Below, one piece after another: positions 1 to 9,367 of a stretch of DNA of 64,000 nt. This DNA comes from Mariprofundaceae bacterium (lineage in GTDB: Bacteria > Pseudomonadota > Zetaproteobacteria > Mariprofundales > Mariprofundaceae). Below the pieces are notes generated by a model. It was not told where the DNA came from, searched no databases, and worked only from the letters and a program-made list of their open reading frames with translations. Numbering within the stretch: position 1 is the first letter of the stretch; each line of letters starts with the position of its first letter. The translations under genes were made by a program, and so were the position numbers. The DNA is taken from positions 186,001 to 250,000 of the forward strand of contig JAJFLC010000012.1 in the NCBI GenBank assembly GCA_021772895.1, written 5' to 3'.

Positions 1-697
1 TTGCTTTGGCATTCACGCCATCGGTAATGGCAAACTTACCCAGCTTCTCTGAATCGATAGCATAAAGCTGAGCGTCTAACTTTCCTGCGGCGACCGAACA
101 GGCTGTATCAATCGTCCAGTACTCTTTCGGTTCAAATGCGCGAATAAGCTGTTCCCGTTCACAGATCAAACGCAGCGCAACGGACTGAACACGCCCTGCC
201 GACAAACCACTGCGTACCTTTCGCCATAACAAAGGTGATAATGTAAACCCCACCAGATAGTCAAGCGCACTTCTTGCCTGCTGCGCATCGACCAGTTGCA
301 TATTGATTTCAAGCGGCTTCGCCATGGCTTCCAAAATCGCTTTTTTTGTAATTTCGTTAAAAACAATCCGGTTTACTTTTTTTCCTTCCAGCACCCCGCG
401 TTTTTTCAGCTCATCGGCAACATGCCAGGCAATGGCTTCTCCTTCGCGATCCAGATCGCTGGCAAGAATAAGCTCATCAGCCTTTTTCATCGCCTTTTCA
501 ATGGCGGCTATTCGTTTTTCTTTGTCTTCAATGACAATATATTTAAGTGCAAAATCATGCTCGGTATCAACCGAACCATCTTTTTTTGGAAAAGCCCGAA
601 CATGTCCATAAGAGGCCAGGACTTTGTAACCTTTGCCCAAATATTTTTCGATGGTTTTTGACTTGGCGGGGGACTCCACCACTACAACTGCACTCAT
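1..697 (-). CDS. topA: DNA topoisomerase I, N-terminal part (runs off window)
   Basis: Type IA topoisomerase that relaxes negative supercoils. Only the first ~232 codons are in the window; the C-terminal part lies beyond base 1. Translation from the ATG at 697 opens with the Toprim signature VVVVESPAKSKTIEKYLG, followed by ILASDLDREGEAIAWH, with the metal-binding DxDxE-type acidic residues. Near the visible end, RSGLSAGRVQSVALRLICER is the conserved DNA-gate region. The active-site tyrosine lies outside. The start overlaps the dprA stop by one base (TGATG), so dprA and topA are probably co-transcribed and translationally coupled, an arrangement common in proteobacteria. Confidence 0.96.
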   Translation of the reverse strand, partial: MSAVVVVESPAKSKTIEKYLGKGYKVLASYGHVRAFPKKDGSVDTEHDFALKYIVIEDKEKRIAAIEKAMKKADELILASDLDREGEAIAWHVADELKKRGVLEGKKVNRIVFNEITKKAILEAMAKPLEINMQLVDAQQARSALDYLVGFTLSPLLWRKVRSGLSAGRVQSVALRLICEREQLIRAFEPKEYWTIDTACSVAAGKLDAQLYAIDSEKLGKFAITDGVNAKA

Positions 698-1791
698 CAG
701 TTTTTGCCTCCAAGAACATACCGGCTACCGGGCAAGCGTTCGATCACGCCCTGCATTTCAAGCGCGAGCAAGCTTGGCGAAAGTTCCGGCACGGTCAAGC
801 GGCAAGCATCTGCAAGACTATCCAGATGCATAATTTCCTGCTTCAATGCATCAAGAATTTTATACTCTTCATCATTCATTGGAGTATATGAGTCATCGAT
901 TTTTTTCTCTTGCTGTAACCAGCCTAAAAGCTGTAAAAGACCGTCCGCCGACTCCACAAGAGCAGCACCATCACGAATAAGTTGATGACACCCTGCGTGG
1001 GCTTCATTTAATACCGAACCGGGCACAGCAAACACTTCACGTCCATAAGAAAGAGCCTGGCTCGCTGTAATCATTGAGCCCGAACGAAGCCCAGCCTCAA
1101 TCACAATCGTTGCCTGTGCAAGGCCCGCAATAATTCTATTTCTTTGTGGAAAATGCTCCGGCCGTGCATTTATATCAGGAAGATATTCACTGATCACACA
1201 GCCTTGAGCCGCAATTGCATCAACCTGCTTCTCCTGTGTATCAGACAACACGTCCAGGCCACATCCAAGCACAGCGACTGTTAAACCCTCCCCATCCAGA
1301 GCCCCGCCATGCGCAGCAGCATCAACGCCATAAGCCATGCCACTGACAATCGTTACATCCCGCTTCGAGAAATAGCTACTCCATCGGCGTGCAATCAATT
1401 TACTTTCCCGGCTTGCTTTACGTGCCCCTACAACAGCAAGTATCCGTTGACTGCTAAGCGCCGCAACATCCCCTCGCACAAACAGCACCAACGGCGCATC
1501 TTCACATGTTTTTAACAGATCTGGATATGCCTGATCTTCCAAACAAAGAATATGAATCTTGGAATTTTGGCAGTGTAAGGCCATTTTTTTTGCTGCGTTT
1601 TCATCTGTTTGCTGAAGCGATGTCAACAGCTTTGGCCCAACACCATCAATTTGCTGTAATTCGCCAGTAGATTTAGACCAAATTGCCTGAATCGAACCAC
1701 AAGCAGTAACAAGCTGTTGCCCAATGCGCGGCCCGACACCTCGCGCCATCACAAGGCGCAAATAAGCTATTGCAGCATCAGAACATTGCAC
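697..1791 (-). CDS. dprA: DNA-processing protein DprA
   Basis: Loads RecA onto incoming single-stranded DNA during natural transformation. The 364-residue protein has an N-terminal helix-hairpin-helix region (ARGVGPRIGQQL near residue 18, IDGVGPKLL near 49). A Rossmann-like DprA/Smf core follows (VVGARKAS near 118; SGMAYGVDAAAH near 150; FPQRNRIIAGLAQATIVIEA near 215), and a C-terminal winged-helix segment from about 300. Length is normal for the family. The first in-frame codon is GTG without a clear ribosome-binding site, so the exact start is uncertain; later starts would cut the conserved N-terminal helix-hairpin-helix region. Lies between the LysM gene and topA, all on the minus strand. 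Confidence 0.95.
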   Translation of the reverse strand: MQCSDAAIAYLRLVMARGVGPRIGQQLVTACGSIQAIWSKSTGELQQIDGVGPKLLTSLQQTDENAAKKMALHCQNSKIHILCLEDQAYPDLLKTCEDAPLVLFVRGDVAALSSQRILAVVGARKASRESKLIARRWSSYFSKRDVTIVSGMAYGVDAAAHGGALDGEGLTVAVLGCGLDVLSDTQEKQVDAIAAQGCVISEYLPDINARPEHFPQRNRIIAGLAQATIVIEAGLRSGSMITASQALSYGREVFAVPGSVLNEAHAGCHQLIRDGAALVESADGLLQLLGWLQQEKKIDDSYTPMNDEEYKILDALKQEIMHLDSLADACRLTVPELSPSLLALEMQGVIERLPGSRYVLGGKN

Positions 1792-1808
1792 CTAATAGAA
1801 CAGGGGGA

Positions 1809-2861
1809 TTACCGGTTTGCTTTATTACGAACTGCATCGCCAATATTGATAGAAGAGGCCGACTCCACAACCAATGCGACAGAGGCATCTTTCTGTGCTA
1901 CCAATACTAAAACTTCACCGATTTTCTCTTCAGGAAGACGCACTTTTTTACCTGTGACACGATCTTTAATGATACGCCCTGCCCGATGAATAGAAAGCGC
2001 TGTTCCTGCTTTCAAACCATCACCAAGACCAAGGCTGATACCAATCACCTGATTGCGGCCCGCTTCAGCAGCATCATTTCGAATATAAAGCACTTTGCCA
2101 AGCGTATTTCCAGATGGGTAAGACGGTGTAATCTTTGTATTGATGTGCTTGGCCGGTTTCAACCGATCACCACGGGAAAGTTCTTCAAACGTGTGTAAAA
2201 CCACGCCACGATAAATGCCTTCGGCTTTTGAACGAACTTCAATCTGCCCCAGATGATTCACCAGAACACCTACAACTTTACCACTCTGAGGGTCTTTGAT
2301 CGGATCGCCTGTTCTGAACACATCAAATATATCGCCATCATTAGCAGCCTGTTGCATTTTCAAATAGAGATGATCATTGGCACCGTAGTTGATGCGATCA
2401 TCCGCCGAATCAAGAATATAACCGACACCTTCAATATCATCTTCCTGAATAAAATCCTGTCTGGCCAATGCTGTCAAAAGCTGACTGGCATCAATCTTTG
2501 CCTCAAGTTTTTCAACTGCTTTAAGCACCACTTTTGGTTGTGGTCGAATCTGGCTCAAACCACCATTTTTTTTCTTTTTGATATTAAACCAGATTTCATT
2601 TCCTGGATAAATCAAATCCGGGTTACTAATATATAGATTTCTTTCCCAGATTTTCAGCCACTTTTCCGGATCTTTGAAAAAATAATTGGCGATATCCCAA
2701 AGGGTATCACCTTTTTTCACCACGTAGGGCTGTGGCAAATCTGCTTTAATGTCTGCTTCACTGATTTCTTGGGGAATTGCTAACGCATTGGCGGTCGCCT
2801 GCACAGAAAATGTGCATGCAAAAAATGCCCATGCAATGATAAAAAAGTGTTGAAGTTTCAT
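1809..2861 (-). CDS. LysM domain-containing exported protein
   Basis: A 350-residue secreted protein. Residues 1-24 form a signal peptide ending at ATA. A LysM peptidoglycan-binding module spans about residues 47-95 (YVVKKGDTLWDIA, then NPDLIYPGNEIWF). The rest (100-350) resembles proteins annotated only as 'LysM peptidoglycan-binding domain-containing'; two similar stretches (VGYILDSADDRI..., GKVLYIRNDAAE...) suggest a repeated SH3-like fold, which is inference. It lies directly upstream of dprA-topA (17 bases from the dprA start), as LysM genes often do in proteobacteria. The role is probably envelope-related; the precise function is unknown. Confidence 0.85.
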   Translation of the reverse strand: MKLQHFFIIAWAFFACTFSVQATANALAIPQEISEADIKADLPQPYVVKKGDTLWDIANYFFKDPEKWLKIWERNLYISNPDLIYPGNEIWFNIKKKKNGGLSQIRPQPKVVLKAVEKLEAKIDASQLLTALARQDFIQEDDIEGVGYILDSADDRINYGANDHLYLKMQQAANDGDIFDVFRTGDPIKDPQSGKVVGVLVNHLGQIEVRSKAEGIYRGVVLHTFEELSRGDRLKPAKHINTKITPSYPSGNTLGKVLYIRNDAAEAGRNQVIGISLGLGDGLKAGTALSIHRAGRIIKDRVTGKKVRLPEEKIGEVLVLVAQKDASVALVVESASSINIGDAVRNKANR

Positions 2862-2984
2862 ATGAAGCCCCTGATTCTAAGTACTTAATTTATCAAAGAT
2901 TGGCATATCCTGATACATAGCGCAATACCAGTGCCTAAGCAGGATATAAAATTAAGTTTTAAAGCAGCTGGAACGAAACAGTAA

Positions 2985-3587
2985 TCAGTCGTTTTTGCTA
3001 CCCGTTTTCGGTTCCACACCTGCAATCAAACGCTCAATATTTCCCTTATGCCGCAAGATCATGATACCCCCGAGTATCATACAAACACCAAAATTCACCC
3101 ATGACACATACAACGCCAGGGTCAACAATGGTAGTGATATGCCTGCAAAAACAGAGGCAAGAGAAACATAGCGGGTAAGTTTAAATACAATAAACCAGAT
3201 AATAAAAGCGCCAATAGCCACCCATGGCATCCATGGAATCATCACACCAAACATCGTAGCAACGCCTTTCCCACCTTTAAAAGCGAGATATACCGGAAAG
3301 ATATGTCCAAGAAATGCTGACAATGCCACAGCACCAGTCAACAGCTCATCTGCACCCAACATGATAACGATAGCAACAGGAATCGTGCCCTTGAAAATAT
3401 CCGCCAACAACGTAACAGCACCAACTTTTTTGCCACCTGTACGCATGACGTTGGTTGCTCCGATATTGCCACTACCATGTTCACGCGGATCTTTACCTGT
3501 TAAAAGTTTTGCAAACAAAAGGCCAAAAGGAATGGCCCCAATAAGATATGCCACAACCACGGCAATCAAAAATTCTATCGACAACAA
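2985..3587 (-). CDS. plsY: Glycerol-3-phosphate acyltransferase PlsY
   Basis: Inner-membrane enzyme that transfers the acyl group of acyl-phosphate to glycerol-3-phosphate, the first step of phospholipid synthesis with PlsX. The 200-residue, multi-helix protein has the family motifs YLIGAIPFGLLFAKLLTGKD (residues 15-34), HGSGNIGATNVMRTGGKK (37-54) and AFKGGKGVATMFG (around 103-115). The open frame begins with two TTG codons (3587 and 3584) and no ATG, so a TTG start is likely. It begins 2 bases after the stop of the NDUFA9-like gene, indicating co-transcription. Confidence 0.95.
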   Translation of the reverse strand: MLSIEFLIAVVVAYLIGAIPFGLLFAKLLTGKDPREHGSGNIGATNVMRTGGKKVGAVTLLADIFKGTIPVAIVIMLGADELLTGAVALSAFLGHIFPVYLAFKGGKGVATMFGVMIPWMPWVAIGAFIIWFIVFKLTRYVSLASVFAGISLPLLTLALYVSWVNFGVCMILGGIMILRHKGNIERLIAGVEPKTGSKND

Positions 3588-3589
3588 AT

Positions 3590-4543
3590 TTATCGGTGTT
3601 GGCGATAGCGAGTTCGGCTATCATCCAGATGGCTTTGCATACGTCCAGCCTGACCCTGACGTATATAAGTAGGTAATATCGCCTCCAGATCTGCGGCCTC
3701 TCCGAAAATTTTAGGAAAAGCCTCCCCACTATCAACAACATTATCACGTTGAAGTAATTTCAACTGATCCGTTGTCAGTAAAGGCACAGGCAACAACTGC
3801 ATGAATACAGCCATCATCTTTGCTACAAAGTTTGGAACCTTTATCAACAAACGCCGCCGCCCCAGAGACTTCATTAACATCTGCATCAATGCCATGAAGC
3901 TATAGCTTTTTGGCCCTGCCAAAGTATAAATATTCCCACCAACCTGCTGATTTCCAATAGACTCAACAAAAGCTCCGGCAACATCTTCAACCCAAACAGG
4001 CTGAAAACGGGTATCGCCTGCAATCACAGGTAATACAGGCGCAAAACGCGTCATAGACTTAAATTTGGTGAAAAATGAATCTCCTTCACCATAAATCAAT
4101 GATGGCCTGAAGATTGTCCAATGCTGCCCTGACTGTCGCACACGGGTTTCCGCCTCTCCTTTGGTACGGGAATAGCGGCTTTCCGGAATTTTTCCTGCCC
4201 CCAATGCGCTCATGTGTAAATACTGAGAGACCTTTTCATCTTTGCAAGCCTGCAAAATGTTTTCTGTGCCTTTTACATGTGAAGCATCAAAAGAATAACG
4301 CCCACGCTCAAACAAAAGGCCCACAAGATTGATCACGCAATCACTGCCAGCCACCGCCTCAGTTAAACCTTTAACGTTCGTAATATCGGCTTTAACCAGC
4401 CGTACACCGCGGACGAGAAGATCTCTTGCACGTTCAGGATGCCGGCAAACTACCGTTACATGATAGCCAACACTTATGGCCTGCCTGACTATTGCACGAC
4501 CAACAAAACCGCTACCACCAATGATACACACGTGTTTAGGCAT
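3590..4543 (-). CDS. Complex I NDUFA9-like NAD(P)-binding protein
   Basis: Atypical short-chain dehydrogenase of 317 residues. It has an N-terminal Rossmann glycine motif (CIIGGSGFVGRAIVRQ, residues 6-21), an NAD(P)-site arginine (VVCRHPERA) and the stretch YLHMSALGA...SRYSRTKGEAE, where the usual catalytic YxxxK appears as YSRTKGEAE. Families annotated 'complex I NDUFA9 subunit family' and 'NAD(P)H-binding protein' match this pattern. Bacterial members are of uncertain function; the link to respiratory complex I comes from the eukaryotic homologue and no nuo gene is nearby. Upstream of and probably co-transcribed with plsY. Confidence 0.85.
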   Translation of the reverse strand: MPKHVCIIGGSGFVGRAIVRQAISVGYHVTVVCRHPERARDLLVRGVRLVKADITNVKGLTEAVAGSDCVINLVGLLFERGRYSFDASHVKGTENILQACKDEKVSQYLHMSALGAGKIPESRYSRTKGEAETRVRQSGQHWTIFRPSLIYGEGDSFFTKFKSMTRFAPVLPVIAGDTRFQPVWVEDVAGAFVESIGNQQVGGNIYTLAGPKSYSFMALMQMLMKSLGRRRLLIKVPNFVAKMMAVFMQLLPVPLLTTDQLKLLQRDNVVDSGEAFPKIFGEAADLEAILPTYIRQGQAGRMQSHLDDSRTRYRQHR

Positions 4544-4646
4544 AAAGTCTCCCTCAAGTTATTTGAATGAATTTCCAGACAATGCTGCGAAAGAGTAAAA
4601 CAAAACGCAATGTAAGCCTGAAGACAAAAGTGTATTAAAAGTCATC

Positions 4647-4676
4647 ATAGACAGGCACATCAATGCGCCTGTCTAT
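4647..4676. terminator. Perfect 10-bp hairpin after rpoD
   Basis: ATAGACAGGC and GCCTGTCTAT form a perfect inverted repeat with a 10-base loop, located 26 bases beyond the rpoD stop. A short T-rich stretch follows on the minus strand (GATGACTTTTAA), so it may terminate the rpsU-yqeY-dnaG-rpoD transcript, though the T-run is weak. Confidence 0.5.
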
Positions 4677-4702
4677 ATATTCCTTATTGTCGTTCCTTTA
4701 AC

Positions 4703-6673
4703 TCATGTCATAGGTGGCGCATCAGGTGAATCAGCAAATGTCTTCAGCTTTTGAGCTCTGGAAGGATGACGCAGTTTACGCAAAGCTTTGGCTTCAATCT
4801 GACGAATACGTTCGCGTGTCACACCAAATTGTTTACCAACCTCTTCCAAGGTGTGATCTGTGTTCATGCCAATACCAAATCGCATACGCAATACTTTCTC
4901 TTCACGAGGCGTCAGGTTATCCAGCACCTCAAGAGTTGCCTCGCGGAGTGCTTCATTAACAGCTCCATCGAGTGGATTTTCTGCATTGTCATCTTCAACA
5001 AAATCACCCAATTGAGAATCTTCATCATCACCGATAGGCGTTTCGAGCGATACTGGCTCTTTTGCCACTTCAAGAATCTGTTCAACCTTCTCAACAGGCA
5101 TTTCCAAAAATTTCGCCAATTCTTCAGGTGTAGGCTCACGACCGATTTCCTGTGCAATTTGACGTGAAACACGCATGATTTTATTAATCGTTTCAATCAT
5201 ATGAACCGGTATACGAATCGTACGTGCCTGATCGGCAATAGATCTGGTAATCGCCTGACGAATCCACCAGGTTGCATAGGTTGAAAATTTATACCCACGA
5301 CGCCATTCAAACTTATCCACCGCCTTCATCAGGCCGATGTTTCCTTCCTGAATCAGATCAAGGAAACCTAAACCACGGTTTGTGTATTTTTTAGCAATGG
5401 AAATCACCAATCGCAGGTTGGCTTCAATCATCTCACGTTTAGCCTGACGTGCCTTGGCTTCACCCATCGTAAGCTTACGAGCAACCGTTTTCAGCTCCTC
5501 AACACCCATCTCACTTTCCTGCTCAACACGCTTCAAACGGCGCTGATTTTCACGAATTTTACTGGAGCACTGCTCAAATGCGGGCACCCATGGCTTGTCT
5601 CCATGTTCCTTAACAACGGTGTCCACCCAGCGCTCATTGGTTTCATTAGGCAAAAAACTTTCAATAAATAGTTTGCGTGGCATTTTTGCCTCAAGGGCAA
5701 AATCACGAATCGCCCGTTCGTATTTACGAACGCGATCTACAGCATTTTTAAAACGCTTAATAAGCATATCGATCTGCTTGGTAGAAAATGGGATAGATAC
5801 CAGTTCCATCAACATACTATCCAAAACTTCCTGTGTTTGCTTAGCCAGGTTTTCATCACCTGGCTTTTTATCCAGTTTTTTCTTCAGCTTAATGAATTCA
5901 TCGTGCAAAACCTTGGCCGCATCAAAATGCAAAAGCGCTTCTTCAAGCTGCTCTTCCTTGGTAATCACCGTCTCTTCCATTGGTGTACCATCTGGTGTTG
6001 CTGTACGCGCTTTAATCGCTGCAGAAAGCTGATCCGGGTCAAGCTTCTCCGCATCATTCGGCTCATCATCTTCGTCATCGCTCTTGTTCAAACGATTTTC
6101 GTATTCAGCGATAGCAGCCGCATTCACAACCTTGTCATCAATATCAAGGATATCACGAAAATTGGGGCCATCTTCCAGTTCAAGTTCAATGGCTTCATCG
6201 CGAATTTCAATCACGCGCTCCCCAAGCAACATGATTTCACGGAATGTCGCTGGGCACAGGCAGATAGACTCATGCACCTGTAAACGGCCTTCTTCAATAC
6301 GGCGAGCTATTTCAATTTCACCTTCGCGGGTCAACAACTCAACCGTCCCCATTTCACGCAAATACATACGCACCGGATCATCAATACGAATTACGGTTCC
6401 CAATGTTGTGGTGTCCGCACGTAATGCTGAATCCTCTTTGCGCAAGCGATCTTTACGCATAGCGTACTCACCGGTTGGGGCGCGTTCAGGATCTACAACC
6501 TCAACCCCCATTTCGGTGAACATATTGATGATCTGCTCAACATTATTTGCTGAAACAAGACCTTCAGGCAGGTGTTTATTCAGCTCATCATAAGTGATGT
6601 AACCTGCTTCCTTTCCCTTGGCCATAAGGCTGCCAAGCTCTTTTACACGAAACTGATCAACTGCTTGTGTCAT
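4703..6673 (-). CDS. rpoD: RNA polymerase primary sigma factor (sigma-70)
   Basis: Housekeeping sigma factor of 656 residues, similar to other proteobacterial RpoD. Region 1.1 is at residues 1-80 and region 1.2 near 110 ([20 protein letters not shown]). The charged non-conserved insert is about 140-380. Region 2 holds [20 protein letters not shown] and [14 protein letters not shown]; region 3 holds [14 protein letters not shown]; region 4.2 holds [20 protein letters not shown] near the C-terminus. The ATG overlaps the dnaG stop (ATGA), so translation is coupled. It forms the distal gene of the macromolecular-synthesis operon. Confidence 0.98.
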   Translation of the reverse strand: MTQAVDQFRVKELGSLMAKGKEAGYITYDELNKHLPEGLVSANNVEQIINMFTEMGVEVVDPERAPTGEYAMRKDRLRKEDSALRADTTTLGTVIRIDDPVRMYLREMGTVELLTREGEIEIARRIEEGRLQVHESICLCPATFREIMLLGERVIEIRDEAIELELEDGPNFRDILDIDDKVVNAAAIAEYENRLNKSDDEDDEPNDAEKLDPDQLSAAIKARTATPDGTPMEETVITKEEQLEEALLHFDAAKVLHDEFIKLKKKLDKKPGDENLAKQTQEVLDSMLMELVSIPFSTKQIDMLIKRFKNAVDRVRKYERAIRDFALEAKMPRKLFIESFLPNETNERWVDTVVKEHGDKPWVPAFEQCSSKIRENQRRLKRVEQESEMGVEELKTVARKLTMGEAKARQAKREMIEANLRLVISIAKKYTNRGLGFLDLIQEGNIGLMKAVDKFEWRRGYKFSTYATWWIRQAITRSIADQARTIRIPVHMIETINKIMRVSRQIAQEIGREPTPEELAKFLEMPVEKVEQILEVAKEPVSLETPIGDDEDSQLGDFVEDDNAENPLDGAVNEALREATLEVLDNLTPREEKVLRMRFGIGMNTDHTLEEVGKQFGVTRERIRQIEAKALRKLRHPSRAQKLKTFADSPDAPPMT

Positions 6674-8388
6674 TCATTACCTCTGCGTAGTTCATCCAAT
6701 TCTTCCAGCTTGCGCTTAAGCTCAACCGCCTCTCGCAAGTCAACACCATCTTTTAGCCTACGGCGAATTGCATTTGCACGCATCGTCGCCAATAGAGCGA
6801 AAAATCCTTCATCTTCAATGTCAGGAGCGTTACTCCACAGTGCCAAGTCTGAACCTAAGTCCGAACCATCTTTGGCTACACCTGCAAGCCTTCTCATCAA
6901 CTCAGCCGAGCTGACATCAGCCATTTTTTTATCCTGAATAAGGGAAAAGGCCCGGGTGTATATCTCATTGACAGGGCTACTGTCAAGAAAAATCCTTAAA
7001 TCTTTTTCTGCCAATGCGTTAAAACGAACGGGCTTCTGCAATAAAGCGGCTACAAACCTTTCTTCTATTGCCAAGGCATCCACCTTTAAACGCACACTGG
7101 AAGCCCTGCGTTTAATATACTTTTCAGTGATCGGCACACCGGTCTTCTGGTTTGCTTCCTTACGCCATGCTGCAGCCAAAAATTCATCTGCCATAGTCTT
7201 GAGCATCGCATCTGCTTTTTTGGCCATACGTGCATCACCATCGGTTCCCTGACCTGCAATATTTCTAAGCCCCTGCAACCATGTCTCCAATACCGGTTGC
7301 GACTCTTTTCGAATGCGTTCAACAAAAGCCTCACTGCCTTCTTTGTCCACCATTGAATCAGGATCTTCCCCATCCGGCAGGTAAAGAAATTTGGGTGCAT
7401 GTTCTGCCTTAAGAATTGGCATCATGCGTTCCAGTGCCCGCCATGCGGCCTGCTTGCCTGCCCTGTCACCATCAAAACAGAAAACGGGTTGATCGTGCAA
7501 ACGAAGAATCTCACGAATTTGATGTTCACCAATGGCTGTACCGAGGGGCGCAAGTCCAATCGGCAAATCATGCGCAGCCAATGCCAACACATCCATATAT
7601 CCTTCAACAACCAGAAGCATTTTACGCTTCCGAATTTCATCACGATGCTCTGCAAGGCCATACAACAAGTCAGATTTATGAAAAAATGGCGTCTCAGGTG
7701 AGTTCAGGTATTTGGCTGTTTTTTCGTCACCAAGTACACGGCCACCAAACCCGACCACCTTCCCTCGTCGATCTCGAATAGGAAACATCAAACGATTACG
7801 AAACCTGTCCACATAACCACGCTCACCTTTAAAAAGAACGCCAATCGATTCCAACTGTGCCGCAAGCCTTAAATCTGTACCGAAACAATGCTGCATAAAT
7901 CCGTAACCATCTGGCGCAAAACCAAGCTTGTATTTCCGAACAATTTCATCTGGAAGCTTTCGCTTTTGCAGATAGTTTCGAGCCACTGAGCCTTTTTCAC
8001 TCTCAAGTTGCCTGGTAAAAACATCTGCAACCTGAGCCAGCATCTCCAATGCCCGGTTTCTGCGTTCAGCATCGCCCGGTTCTGAGGCCATCTCCTGCGG
8101 AATCTCAATGCCAACCTTTTCTGCCAGATATTCCACCGCTTCCGGAAAAGAGTATCCATCATGCTCCATCAAAAACTGGAACGCGCCACCACCCTTACCA
8201 CAGCCAAAACAATAATAGAGCTGTTTATCCGGAGAAACAGAAAAAGAAGGGCTTTTTTCATTATGAAAAGGACATAATCCCATCATATTTGAACCGGAAC
8301 GTTTTAACTCAACATGCCTGCCAATAATCTCAGCCAGATCTGTTCGCGCCAGTACCTCATCCAGAAATGTAGGTGGAAAATGAGCCAT
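6670..8388 (-). CDS. dnaG: DNA primase
   Basis: Synthesises RNA primers for replication. The 572-residue protein has an N-terminal CHC2 zinc finger ([11 protein letters not shown] ... [11 protein letters not shown], residues 39-67). The Toprim catalytic core follows ([14 protein letters not shown] near 260; [13 protein letters not shown] near 305), and a C-terminal DnaB-interaction region. Length is typical. It sits between yqeY and rpoD and overlaps rpoD by 4 bases, matching the classic rpsU-dnaG-rpoD operon. Confidence 0.98.
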   Translation of the reverse strand: MAHFPPTFLDEVLARTDLAEIIGRHVELKRSGSNMMGLCPFHNEKSPSFSVSPDKQLYYCFGCGKGGGAFQFLMEHDGYSFPEAVEYLAEKVGIEIPQEMASEPGDAERRNRALEMLAQVADVFTRQLESEKGSVARNYLQKRKLPDEIVRKYKLGFAPDGYGFMQHCFGTDLRLAAQLESIGVLFKGERGYVDRFRNRLMFPIRDRRGKVVGFGGRVLGDEKTAKYLNSPETPFFHKSDLLYGLAEHRDEIRKRKMLLVVEGYMDVLALAAHDLPIGLAPLGTAIGEHQIREILRLHDQPVFCFDGDRAGKQAAWRALERMMPILKAEHAPKFLYLPDGEDPDSMVDKEGSEAFVERIRKESQPVLETWLQGLRNIAGQGTDGDARMAKKADAMLKTMADEFLAAAWRKEANQKTGVPITEKYIKRRASSVRLKVDALAIEERFVAALLQKPVRFNALAEKDLRIFLDSSPVNEIYTRAFSLIQDKKMADVSSAELMRRLAGVAKDGSDLGSDLALWSNAPDIEDEGFFALLATMRANAIRRRLKDGVDLREAVELKRKLEELDELRRGNE

Positions 8389-8434
8389 GATTTACCTATT
8401 TAAGTTGCATACAGGCAATTACGCAAGTTACGCA

Positions 8435-8878
8435 CTAACCCTGAAGCTGCTGCTTCACCAACGCCGACACCATGCCCATGTCAGACTTCCCTTGCAGCTT
8501 CGGACGAATAATTCCCATCACCTTACCCATGTCACGCATGCCTTCTGCGCCACTGTCAGAAACAGCCTGACTAACAATTTGGCTCACCTCTTCTTCAGAG
8601 AACTGTTCCGGCATGTAAACTTCAAAAAAACCAATTTCCTCAAGCTCTTTTGATGCAAGATCATCGCGACCTGCCTCAGCATATTGGTTCGCCGCATCTT
8701 TACGCTGTTTAACCATCTTTGCCGCCACAGCAATCACATCTTCTTCACTCAATGCATGGCCCAACTCAATTTCTTTATCTTTTAGTGCAGCACGAAACAT
8801 TCGGATCGCGCCCAGTTTTAACTTGGCGCCATCTTTCATTGCCTGTTTCATATCATCTGTAATTTGTTGCAGTAACAT
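8435..8878 (-). CDS. yqeY: GatB/YqeY domain-containing protein
   Basis: A 147-residue stand-alone version of the C-terminal tail of amidotransferase GatB/E. YqeY proteins are widely found between rpsU and dnaG; a role in tRNA-dependent amidation is suggested but not established. Visible family motifs are MKDGAKLKLGAIRMFRAALK near the N-terminus, then VKQRKDAANQYAEAGRDDLA and a C-terminal DMGKVMGIIRPKLQG. The ATG at 8878 is preferred because AAGG lies 6-8 bases upstream; a GTG at 8884 overlaps that site. Confidence 0.93.
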   Translation of the reverse strand: MLLQQITDDMKQAMKDGAKLKLGAIRMFRAALKDKEIELGHALSEEDVIAVAAKMVKQRKDAANQYAEAGRDDLASKELEEIGFFEVYMPEQFSEEEVSQIVSQAVSDSGAEGMRDMGKVMGIIRPKLQGKSDMGMVSALVKQQLQG

Positions 8879-8906
8879 AGCCACACCTTTTCACACAAAA
8901 GATTCT

Positions 8907-8940
8907 CAAAAAAAATGCCGGACATTAAAGCCCGGCATTT
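8907..8940 (-). terminator. Rho-independent terminator/attenuator after rpsU
   Basis: On the minus strand, AAATGCCGG pairs with CCGGCATTT (stem 8913-8921/8932-8940) and is followed by eight or more T residues. It sits between rpsU and yqeY-dnaG-rpoD. In E. coli a terminator at the same place lets S21 be made in excess over primase and sigma; the same role is inferred here. Confidence 0.85.
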
Positions 8941-8979
8941 TATATCACAATCTAAGCAAAAATGCTTTAGATATCATCT

Positions 8980-9195
8980 TTAATACTCGCGATTCTCACG
9001 TGAGCGCATTCGACGTAAACGTTTCATCAGACGCTTGCGCGCTGCTGCTTCTTTACGTTTGGCCGCAATAGAAGGTTTTTCATAAGCTTCACGGCGGCGG
9101 CATTCACTAACCACCCCAGCACGTTCAACTTGTTTACGAAAGCGCTTAAGCGCCAATTCGATAGGCTCATCTGGACTTAATCTAATTCCAGGCAT
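8980..9195 (-). CDS. rpsU: 30S ribosomal protein S21
   Basis: Small basic ribosomal protein of 71 residues beginning [19 protein letters not shown], with the diagnostic [10 protein letters not shown] and a lysine/arginine-rich tail. The ATG at 9195 is chosen over upstream GTG/ATG codons at 9207/9204. A near-perfect anti-SD match (AAGGGGGTGAT, one mismatch) overlaps those codons and stands 7 bases before 9195. First gene of the rpsU-yqeY-dnaG-rpoD operon. Confidence 0.95.
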   Translation of the reverse strand: MPGIRLSPDEPIELALKRFRKQVERAGVVSECRRREAYEKPSIAAKRKEAAARKRLMKRLRRMRSRENREY

Positions 9196-9367
9196 TTTAA
9201 ACATCACCCCCTTTGGGTTTGTTCCAATAAAATTTACGGTAGTGCTTGTTTCTTAAAGCTTTAAACCACTTAGATTTCAAGCCACCGTTGCAATCTGTCC
9301 CTTGTCTCTGCACGCTTGGCACCAGAGCGTATCAATGCCATGCAGTGGTCAAAAAAGGTTGCGCATT